Shown one piece after another: positions 1 through 4,780 of a stretch of DNA of 5,605 nt. Position 1 is the first letter of the stretch, and each line of letters opens with the position of its first letter. The DNA lies in the NCBI GenBank assembly GCA_016935955.1, contig JAFGPY010000182.1:1-5605 (forward strand), read 5' to 3'. Under the pieces are notes generated by a model. That model made no database searches. It was given only the letters and a program-made list of their open reading frames with translations, and was not told the origin of the DNA. A program made the position numbers and the translations under genes. The stretch comes from Planctomycetota bacterium (GTDB lineage Bacteria > Planctomycetota > Phycisphaerae > FEN-1346 > JAACEH01).

Positions 1-152
1 AGGATGCTGCCGACCTCGTAGTTCTTGATCGAGGCCTCGTAGACTTCCGGCAAGGCGCCCTTACCGTCGTTCTGAGACAACAACTGCTGGACTTCGCTCT
101 CGATGTCGCTGTCGCGGACACCGTACTGACGCAGAATACTTGGACGTACCAT
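1..152 (-). CDS. rpsA: Probable 30S ribosomal protein S1, N-terminal fragment
   Basis: Only the first 50 codons are in the window; the gene runs off the left edge. The ATG at 152 is preceded by GAGAGG (164-169) with 11 bases between. The peptide begins MVRPSILRQYGVRDSDIE, has an acidic helix-like stretch (residues 14-28) and reaches YEASIKNYEVGSIL at residues 38-51. That last part looks like the entry to a first S1 RNA-binding domain, where the family typically reads 'xVGxIVxGxV'. S1 binds mRNA on the small ribosomal subunit during initiation. The identification rests on this short match and on position: cmk, plsC, ispH and rpsA are neighbours in many bacteria. No complete S1 domain is visible, so another S1-domain protein is possible. 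Separated from ispH by 173 bases, it probably has its own promoter. Confidence 0.7.
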   Translation of the reverse strand, partial: MVRPSILRQYGVRDSDIESEVQQLLSQNDGKGALPEVYEASIKNYEVGSI

Positions 153-177
153 AGTGAAAAGAACCTCTCTCGTTGTC

Positions 178-192
178 CTCGGATACCCCGAG
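178..192 (-). promoter_or_regulatory. Small hairpin in the rpsA leader, just upstream of the ribosome binding site
   Basis: Read on the minus strand, CTCGG-GGTAT-CCGAG forms a perfect 5-bp stem with a 5-base loop, extendable by one T-G wobble pair. It ends 8 bases before the GAGAGG ribosome binding site of rpsA. S1 autoregulates its own translation through leader structure in E. coli, so a similar role is conceivable, but the stem is short and the role is inference. Confidence 0.3.
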
Positions 193-307
193 ACCGTTCG
201 CCGCCCTGCCCCTGCAGAGCACTCGAGGCCATCCGCCCCTGGGGGATGACCCGAACGTGGACAAGCGCACCCCGCTGGTTCGCTTAAGCCCGCACAAAAG
301 AAGGGTT

Positions 308-336
308 ATTGTAGCAGGTCCGGCTTCAGGCGTCGA
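308..336 (-). promoter_or_regulatory. Predicted promoter for rpsA (extended -10)
   Basis: On the minus strand, TGC-TACAAT (316-308) is an extended -10 element, with TACAAT matching TATAAT at 5 of 6. Exactly 17 bases upstream is TCGACG (336-331), a 4 of 6 match to TTGACA. The predicted start of transcription is near position 301, giving an rpsA leader of about 149 bases. The -35 lies inside the last codons of ispH, so rpsA could be expressed both from here and by read-through from the cmk operon. No experimental support; planctomycete promoter consensus is poorly known. Confidence 0.5.
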
Positions 337-1195
337 GCCCTTTTACCGTTTCGATGAACTGGTCCACCAGCCAGGCGGGCGTGCTCGCTCCGGCCGTCAC
401 GCCCACGCGAAGGCGGCCGGAGAGCATTTCGACCGTCAGTTCCTCGGCGGTTTCCAGGTGATGGGTGGGCACCCCCGTGCTAACGCACAGGCGAGCTAAC
501 TCTCGCGTATTAGCACTGTTATGGCCGCCCAGGACGATCATCACGTCGACCCGTTTGGCCAGTTCCATGGCCGCCGCCTGCCGGTCCACGGTCGCGTTGC
601 AGATGGTGTGGAAGACACGCAGTTCGTGACCGTGAAACCGCCGCGCGGCTTCGGCCGTCGTCTCGCGAAACAGCCGGGGCGATTGCGTCGTCTGGCTGAC
701 AATGCCCAAACGCTGCTCCATCACGAGGTCGTCCAGGCAATCCGGCCCGTCGATGACGGCCGCACCCGGGGCATAACCCAGAATGGCCTCGACCTCCGGG
801 TGCTGGGCATCGCCGACAATGATCACCCGGTAGTCTTCCTCGTGCAGCTTGCGGGCCAAGCTCTGGGCTCGCTTGACCAGCGGACACGTAGCGTCCACCA
901 GTTCGAGCCCCTTGGCCTCGGCCGCAGCAGCCGTGGCCGGACTCACGCCGTGGCTCCGGATGATCAGAATGCCCGGCTCCTCGACCTCTTCGAGTTGCTT
1001 GATGACCCGCAACCCCATGCCCTCCAGGCGAACGATCTCCTGCGGATTATGAATCACCGGCCCGAGGCTGTAGACCCGTCCGCCACGACCAAGCGTCTCC
1101 TCGGCCATGCGAATGGCCCGCCGCACGCCGAAGCAGAAGCCGCTGTTCTCGGCCAGTTCGATGGTTCGCTCTCCGGCCCGGATCACTCGTTCCAT
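326..1195 (-). CDS. ispH: 4-hydroxy-3-methylbut-2-enyl diphosphate reductase
   Basis: IspH (LytB) carries out the last step of the MEP isoprenoid pathway in the cytoplasm, reducing HMBPP to IPP and DMAPP with a [4Fe-4S] cluster. At 289 residues it has normal length. The three cluster cysteines are visible: C21 (GFCFGVRRA), C104 (VDATCPLV) and C199 (ICNATVDRQ). Substrate residues are also present: H49 (GPVIHNP), H82 (RSHGV), H132 and E134 (QHPEVE), the SQTT stretch near 167-170, S227 and N229 (NSANTRE), and S271 (AGASTP). The usual SSN motif reads SAN here. An in-frame GTG lies at 1201, but only one base separates it from AGGAG; the ATG at 1195 has a 7-base spacing and is preferred. The gene starts 2 bases after the plsC stop, implying translational coupling in a cmk-plsC-ispH operon. 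Confidence 0.97.
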   Translation of the reverse strand: MERVIRAGERTIELAENSGFCFGVRRAIRMAEETLGRGGRVYSLGPVIHNPQEIVRLEGMGLRVIKQLEEVEEPGILIIRSHGVSPATAAAAEAKGLELVDATCPLVKRAQSLARKLHEEDYRVIIVGDAQHPEVEAILGYAPGAAVIDGPDCLDDLVMEQRLGIVSQTTQSPRLFRETTAEAARRFHGHELRVFHTICNATVDRQAAAMELAKRVDVMIVLGGHNSANTRELARLCVSTGVPTHHLETAEELTVEMLSGRLRVGVTAGASTPAWLVDQFIETVKGLDA

Positions 1196-1197
1196 CG

Positions 1198-1821
1198 TCA
1201 CGCTCCTTGGCCTCTCAGTTCCGCCTGAAGCTCAACCATCTGCTGCCGCAGGTCGGCAACCAGTTGCTCGGGATCGCTCTCCTGGACCACGTCGGCGGCC
1301 GTAATCTCACCGTAGCCGACCTTCAGCGGATGCCACGTCGGCAGAGTCCGTTGTCGCGGCCAGCACTCGTAGGCCCCGTCGACCACCGCGGGCATGATCG
1401 GCACCTTGGCCCGCTGCGCGATCAGCACCAGCCCGGCCTGAAGCCGCCCGATCGACCCGTCGCGCGTCCGCGTTCCTTCGGGAAACACCAGCACGATCTC
1501 GCCCCGCCGCAGCCGCCGAATCGCTTCCTTGATGGCCGTCAGGTCGGCGCTGCCGCGGCGCACGGGAAAGGCGTACAGCGACCGGATCAGCCACGAGAAC
1601 AGCGGATTGCGAAACAGCGAGGCCCGGGCCATCGGGTTGAACGGCCGCGGAATCGGCAGCGCGACCAGGATCGGGTCCAGGTAGCTCTGGTGGTTCGAGA
1701 CCACCAACAATCCGCCGCTCGGCGGCACGCGCTCACGGTGATAGGCCCGCCCCTGCATCAGGCCGATGTACAGGCCTTGAGACATGAACCGGAGAAGTCC
1801 GTACCAGAGCCACTGCAGCAT
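1198..1821 (-). CDS. plsC: 1-acyl-sn-glycerol-3-phosphate acyltransferase (lysophosphatidate acyltransferase)
   Basis: This 207-residue protein transfers an acyl chain to position 2 of lysophosphatidic acid, forming phosphatidic acid at the inner face of the cytoplasmic membrane. All expected motifs of the family are visible. Motif I is NHQSYLD (residues 43-49, the HX4D catalytic pair H44 and D49). Motif II is around 81-90 (LYAFPVRRG). Motif III is FPEGTRTRDG (113-122, phosphate binding). Motif IV is VPIMPAVVDGAY (140-151). The N-terminus (residues 1-24) is hydrophobic and aromatic and probably anchors or docks the protein to the membrane. The ATG at 1821 lies 3 bases after the cmk stop, and GGAGGG (1832-1837) in the cmk 3' end serves as ribosome binding site at 10 bases. 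The stop lies 2 bases before ispH. The exact acyl donor (acyl-ACP or acyl-CoA) cannot be read from sequence. Confidence 0.93.
   Translation of the reverse strand: MLQWLWYGLLRFMSQGLYIGLMQGRAYHRERVPPSGGLLVVSNHQSYLDPILVALPIPRPFNPMARASLFRNPLFSWLIRSLYAFPVRRGSADLTAIKEAIRRLRRGEIVLVFPEGTRTRDGSIGRLQAGLVLIAQRAKVPIMPAVVDGAYECWPRQRTLPTWHPLKVGYGEITAADVVQESDPEQLVADLRQQMVELQAELRGQGA
1203..1207 (-). promoter_or_regulatory. Ribosome binding site that decides the ispH start
   Basis: AGGAG on the minus strand, overlapping the 3' end of plsC, lies 7 bases before the ATG at 1195. The in-frame GTG at 1201 is only one base away and cannot use this site, so the shorter protein is favoured. Confidence 0.75.
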
Positions 1822-1824
1822 CGA

Positions 1825-2493
1825 TCAGGCGCCCTCCGCCCGGCGGACATGGCTCAACAGTTCGTCGACCACCTCGTCGATGGTCATTCTGGTCGTGTCG
1901 ACAACAATGGCGTCGTCGGCCACCCGCAACGGACCGACCTTGCGGGTGCGGTCGCTCTCGTCGCGTTGCTTCAACTCGTCGAGGATGGCAGCCACATCGA
2001 CGCCCTTGCCGCGCTGCAGCAGTTCCTTGTGCCGCCGCCGAGCCCGCTCCTCAGCCGAAGCATCGAGGTAGAACTTCGCTTCGGCCTGCGGGAAGACGAC
2101 CGTGCCCTGGTCGCGTCCCTCGGTGACGAGGTTGCCCCACTGCCGGCCGATGCGCTGCTGGGCCTTGACCAGCACGGCGCGGACCCCTTCGTTGGAAGCC
2201 GCATGCCGCGTCTGGCGACTGACTTCGTTCTCGCGGATGGCGGCCGTGACGTCTTCGCCGTCCAGCAACACACGCAGCCCGTCGTCGCCCGGAAGCAACT
2301 CGATGTTCACGCTCTCGGCCAGCCGGGCCAAGGCCCGCTCGTCCGCCAGGTCAAGGCCGCGACGCAGGCCCGCCACGGTCACGGCGCGGTACATGGCGCC
2401 GGTGTCCAGGTGGGTCACGCCAAGCCGCGCGGCCAAGAGCCGCGCTACCGTCGATTTGCCGCTGCCGGCCGGGCCGTCAATCGTCACAATCAT
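1825..2493 (-). CDS. cmk: Cytidylate kinase
   Basis: Cmk phosphorylates CMP and dCMP to the diphosphates using ATP in the cytoplasm. At 222 residues it is close to the E. coli length of 227. The Walker A loop GPAGSGKS is at 7-14, followed by the HLDTGAMYRA segment (28-37) that helps bind CMP. The central TEGRDQGTVVFP motif is at 124-135, and the lid region (ASAEERARRR, then KQRDESDRTRK) is present. The Q in GRDQG replaces the more usual M or I; I recall this form from planctomycete sequences, which fits the rest of the window. Three in-frame ATGs exist (2532, 2499, 2493). The one at 2493 gives the family-typical MIVTIDGPAGSGKS start and has GAGG (2503-2506) at 9 bases. The 2499 start would add only two residues. 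First gene of the cmk-plsC-ispH run. Confidence 0.96.
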   Translation of the reverse strand: MIVTIDGPAGSGKSTVARLLAARLGVTHLDTGAMYRAVTVAGLRRGLDLADERALARLAESVNIELLPGDDGLRVLLDGEDVTAAIRENEVSRQTRHAASNEGVRAVLVKAQQRIGRQWGNLVTEGRDQGTVVFPQAEAKFYLDASAEERARRRHKELLQRGKGVDVAAILDELKQRDESDRTRKVGPLRVADDAIVVDTTRMTIDEVVDELLSHVRRAEGA

Positions 2494-2538
2494 CCGCATC
2501 GTCCTCGAAGGCTCCCCGTCAAGAGAGTGCATGATTCT

Positions 2539-2585
2539 ACGCCGCAGACCCCACCGTTGCCAGCGCTTTTGTCGTCATGCGGCGT
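2539..2585 (-). repeat. 8-bp perfect inverted repeat in the cmk leader
   Basis: ACGCCGCA (2539-2546) and TGCGGCGT (2578-2585) are exact reverse complements separated by 31 bases. In a transcript starting near 2620 and reading leftwards, they would pair into a strong GC-rich stem between the predicted start of transcription and the cmk ribosome binding site. No T-run follows the stem, so it does not look like an ordinary intrinsic terminator. I do not recognise a known riboswitch or leader family. It may be a structural leader element, a protein binding site or chance in GC-rich DNA. Confidence 0.4.
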
Positions 2586-2596
2586 CAGGACGGAAA

Positions 2597-2616
2597 GGTT
2601 CACACTTCCCGGAACC
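2597..2616. promoter_or_regulatory. Dyad symmetry between cmk and the ubiA-like gene (operator-like)
   Basis: GGTTC (2597-2601) and GAACC (2612-2616) form an inverted repeat with a 10-base spacer. The right arm overlaps a smaller palindrome, TTCCCGGAA (2606-2614). For the plus-strand gene this covers the expected -35 zone of the TATACT promoter; for the minus-strand gene it would be the very start of the mRNA. It could be a regulator site or a 5' hairpin. The arms are short and no known operator consensus is recognised. Confidence 0.25.
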
Positions 2617-2626
2617 GACCGGGCGA

Positions 2627-2632
2627 ATTATA
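2627..2632 (-). promoter_or_regulatory. Predicted -10 element for the cmk-plsC-ispH operon
   Basis: The minus strand reads a perfect TATAAT. Transcription would start near 2620 and leave a leader of about 127 bases before cmk. The -35 is poor: the nearest candidate is GTGACC (2658-2653), 4 of 6 with a long 20-base spacer, and it falls inside the divergent gene. The element overlaps by 4 bases the -10 of the plus-strand gene. Confidence 0.45.
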
Positions 2633-2634
2633 CT
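2629..2634 (+). promoter_or_regulatory. Predicted -10 element for the ubiA-like gene (leaderless?)
   Basis: TATACT matches TATAAT at 5 of 6 and ends 7 bases before the ATG at 2642, so transcription should begin at or within a base or two of the start codon. A weak -35 candidate, TTCCCG (2606-2611), sits at the ideal 17-base spacing but matches only at its TT. There is no Shine-Dalgarno sequence upstream of the ATG, which is consistent with a leaderless mRNA. Confidence 0.45.
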
Positions 2635-2641
2635 TGCCGCT

Positions 2642-3418
2642 ATGCAACGCCTGGTCACGATTCTGCGGTTCGTGCGCTTCCCCCTGGTCTGGACGGCCCT
2701 GGCCGACGTCCTGGCCGGGGCAGCTGTTGCGGCCGGAAGCCCGGCGGCATTTGCACAAGCCGACCTCCTGCCGCTGCTTCTCATCTCGCCGGGGCTCTAC
2801 CTGTTCGGCATGGGACTGAACGACCTGCTGGACCGCCGCGAGGATGCGGCCGCAGGCGCCGATCGCCCGCTGGTCCGAGGCGAGCTTTCGATCACCGCGG
2901 CTGTTGTCACCGTGGTCTTCCTCCTCGGACTGGTTGCCATCGGAACGTCCCTCGTCCGCGGGGCGCCCGTGACCATGGTGGCTTTCACCTTTGCCGCCGT
3001 GTGCCTCTACGACTCGCGGGCCAAGCGGCACACCGTCACAGCCGTCCCGTTCATGGCGGCCTGCCGGGTGGGCAACATCCTCATCGGCTGGGCGACCGTG
3101 ACGGGAAGCTGGCGGTTCTGGGATTCGTCGCAGGCGACCGTCGGCTGGGCGATCGTGATCGCCATAGCGACGCTCACGGCCCTGGCCAGCCTCGTCAGCG
3201 CCCTGGAGAAGCGGCACGGGCTGCGGTCGGTTGCCGGGCTGCGGCCCTCCCGCGTCATCCTGACGTTGCTGCTTCTGCTGCCCGTGGTCGACGGGGTGTG
3301 CGTAGCGTGGTCCTGGTCGGCCTCGCCCTGGGCAGCACTCTGGGCGACAGGCGTACCGCTGTGCATGCTGACGGCCACAACCCTTCGCCGCGCACGCACG
3401 CCCGTCGCCAGCCCGTAG
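2642..3418 (+). CDS. UbiA-family integral membrane prenyltransferase-like protein (EboC-like)
   Basis: This 258-residue protein is strongly hydrophobic, with about seven membrane segments (roughly 15-32, 42-58, 84-103, 109-124, 134-151, 164-187, 204-223). After the second segment comes the UbiA signature NDLLDRRED (residues 60-68, matching NDxxDxxxD), which binds Mg2+ and diphosphate in active members, then RPLVRGELS (75-83). Residues 122-149 (LYDSRAKR...ACRVGNILIG) resemble a stretch of the EboC-like branch, whose members lie in ebo clusters exporting natural-product precursors; this likeness is from memory. The second Asp-rich motif expected between late helices is not visible: residues 189-203 contain no aspartate. 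Substrate and activity are therefore unknown. The ATG at 2642 is chosen because upstream in-frame codons encode an Arg/His-rich stretch unlike a membrane protein start. It is divergent from cmk and convergent with the next gene. Confidence 0.85.
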   Translation: MQRLVTILRFVRFPLVWTALADVLAGAAVAAGSPAAFAQADLLPLLLISPGLYLFGMGLNDLLDRREDAAAGADRPLVRGELSITAAVVTVVFLLGLVAIGTSLVRGAPVTMVAFTFAAVCLYDSRAKRHTVTAVPFMAACRVGNILIGWATVTGSWRFWDSSQATVGWAIVIAIATLTALASLVSALEKRHGLRSVAGLRPSRVILTLLLLLPVVDGVCVAWSWSASPWAALWATGVPLCMLTATTLRRARTPVASP

Positions 3419-3426
3419 GCCTGGCG
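3406..3426. terminator. Stem-loop at the convergent gene ends, possible bidirectional terminator
   Basis: CGCCAG (3406-3411) pairs with CTGGCG (3421-3426); inside, a C-C mismatch is followed by CC/GG pairs and a GTA loop. The stem covers the TAG stop of the ubiA-like gene (3416-3418) and lies 24 bases past the stop of the minus-strand gene at 3450. Neither side has a T-run, so it is not a classical intrinsic terminator. Its place in a 31-base convergent gap is the main argument. Confidence 0.35.
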
Positions 3427-3449
3427 AGGACGTGTCTTGCTGCGGTCAG

Positions 3450-4721
3450 TCACTTGGGGGCCGTTTCGCTCTCGCTGTACTTCTCGGCCGGTCTCGTACG
3501 ACTGCGATAATGGTCGAGGAGTTCCATCAGGCGGGTCACCGGCAACTCGGCTGTAATCTCCGCGCCACCGTTCTTCAGCTTGCGCATCTGGACGACGCGT
3601 TGGTTTTTCAGAAGCAGTTCCACGTCGTTACGGGCCCCGACGTCTTTCAGCATCCAGTCGGAAACCGCCAGACCCTCGATGATTTGCTGGCTGACGATCT
3701 TGTCGCGGAACCGCTTGCGGGCCTCGGCCTCAGCCGCCTTGAGCGTCAACAGGCGGGCCTGCTGCTCGTCCCGCACGCCCTCGGGCGGGTCGGCCGACAC
3801 CACTTCCGTCCAGACCTCTTCGGCGGCAGGCATGGCGGCCGGTTCGCCGTCGGACGGCACTTCCGCCACAGCCACCCCCGTGGCCTGCAACACCGACTGC
3901 CCGGCCTGCGGCGTCAGGGTGTGGAAACTCTCGGGCGCGTACTCGCCGGTCGTTCCGTAGGCATTGGCCAGTGACTTGAGTTCCGACGCCAGATCCGTCA
4001 TGTCGATGGACGCCGTCACCTCGCAGAGCCGCTCAGGAAGGTACCGTGCCTCGCCGCTGATGGGGTGCGAACGAACGAAGGCTTCCAAGTCCGCAGCGAT
4101 TCGCGAGTCGCTGTCGACGAAGTCGCCGACGGTCTTCGACGGCGACAGGCTGAGGGTTCGAATGCGTTGCAGGAGCAGGCGATAGGCGCTGGCCGCAGCC
4201 TGATGCCGGGCTCGCAGCCGCCCGAAGACGCCGGCCTCTTCCCACCCTACCGGCCCCGCGGCCACAAGGCCCACCGGAGCCTGGCCGCGCGACTGGCCTA
4301 TGCCCCACAGGCCCAGGCGGTCGGTATACAGAAGGATCTTCCGGAAATCCTCGGCTTTGAACCGGTCGCCGCGATAAACGTCGCCGCAGACGTCACTGAG
4401 ACGAGTGGTGACATCCTGAATCGGCAGGTCCACCTGGGCGACGACGACGCCGTCGCTGTAGTGTTGCGGCGGCGAGACCCGCGCCGCTTGTCGCACCGCG
4501 TCGCAGGCTGACGCCCGCACGTCGGGCCCCGTGGCCAGGAAGTCCTCAACTCGCACATCGGGGGTCAACTGCATGCGACCCAGACGGTCGTAGAGATCCT
4601 GGAACGCCAAGGAGAGGGCGTCCCTGTGGGCCCGGGCCTCCGTGGCCGCATCGCCAAGAGACGCCGTCGCCGTGCAGAAAAGGATCGCCGTGGCAACCAA
4701 CACTATACGAAGTCTTGTCAA
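3450..4721 (-). CDS. Secreted protein with three LPP20-like repeats, function unknown
   Basis: The 423-residue product starts with a signal peptide: arginines at 3 and 5, a hydrophobic core at 6-15, and likely cleavage near 18-23 (ATASLGDA). The rest is soluble and should lie outside the cytoplasmic membrane. Three related blocks follow, at about 27-112, 168-252 and 322-405. Each has a helix with an L..RI-like pattern, then V.DF or V.DW (58-61, 198-201, 353-356), an acidic helix, and a beta-like stretch ending in a V.A.IDL-type strand. Blocks 1 and 2 share a further 30 residues. Block 2 (TVGDFVDSDSRIAADLEAFV) is the clearest match to LPP20-type domains known from Helicobacter lipoprotein LPP20 and planctomycete secreted proteins. 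A proline- and acid-rich linker spans 285-321. The preferred TTG start has GGGAG five bases upstream; an in-frame GTG at 4766 lacks such a site and would put 15 polar residues before the signal peptide. Partner and role are unknown. Confidence 0.8.
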   Translation of the reverse strand: MTRLRIVLVATAILFCTATASLGDAATEARAHRDALSLAFQDLYDRLGRMQLTPDVRVEDFLATGPDVRASACDAVRQAARVSPPQHYSDGVVVAQVDLPIQDVTTRLSDVCGDVYRGDRFKAEDFRKILLYTDRLGLWGIGQSRGQAPVGLVAAGPVGWEEAGVFGRLRARHQAAASAYRLLLQRIRTLSLSPSKTVGDFVDSDSRIAADLEAFVRSHPISGEARYLPERLCEVTASIDMTDLASELKSLANAYGTTGEYAPESFHTLTPQAGQSVLQATGVAVAEVPSDGEPAAMPAAEEVWTEVVSADPPEGVRDEQQARLLTLKAAEAEARKRFRDKIVSQQIIEGLAVSDWMLKDVGARNDVELLLKNQRVVQMRKLKNGGAEITAELPVTRLMELLDHYRSRTRPAEKYSESETAPK

Positions 4722-4726
4722 AGTCG

Positions 4727-4731
4727 CTCCC
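4727..4731 (-). promoter_or_regulatory. Ribosome binding site supporting a TTG start
   Basis: GGGAG on the minus strand sits 5 bases before TTG at 4721 and supports the signal-peptide start MTRLRIVLVATAILF. The GTG at 4766 has no purine-rich site upstream. CTCC just before the site could pair with GGAG in a 4-bp hairpin with a 4-base loop, which would weaken initiation, but so short a stem may be chance. Confidence 0.5.
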
Positions 4732-4780
4732 AAAGGAGAATCGCAACCAAGCCGACCTCGCCGCACGCCATTGAGAGCGG

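Noticed and set aside
231..247. Imperfect palindrome ATCCGCCCCTGGGGGAT between ispH and rpsA, considered as an ispH terminator
   Set aside because: The loop would be too small without breaking pairs, and no T-run follows. It also lies downstream of the predicted rpsA promoter.
521..1228. Plus-strand open frame antisense to ispH
   Set aside because: IspH on the opposite strand has all its catalytic residues; this frame shows no recognisable domain.
2531..2641. Upstream in-frame ATG that would extend the ubiA-like protein by 37 residues
   Set aside because: The added peptide is Arg/Cys/His-rich and unlike a membrane protein N-terminus, and it would run through both predicted promoters.
2494..2641. 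A small gene hidden between cmk and the ubiA-like gene
   Set aside because: No frame with a ribosome binding site or plausible protein; the stretch is better explained by promoters and leader structure.
1207..3510. A very long plus-strand open frame spanning plsC, cmk and part of the ubiA-like gene
   Set aside because: It runs antisense to two clear enzymes and out of frame with the third. The translation is Arg/His/Pro-rich with no domain, as expected from high-GC third positions.
4671..4721. Possible lipobox in the LPP20-repeat protein (cysteine at residue 16)
   Set aside because: The residue before the cysteine is Phe (ILFC); lipoprotein signal peptidase needs Gly, Ala or Ser there, so ordinary signal peptidase cleavage is more likely.
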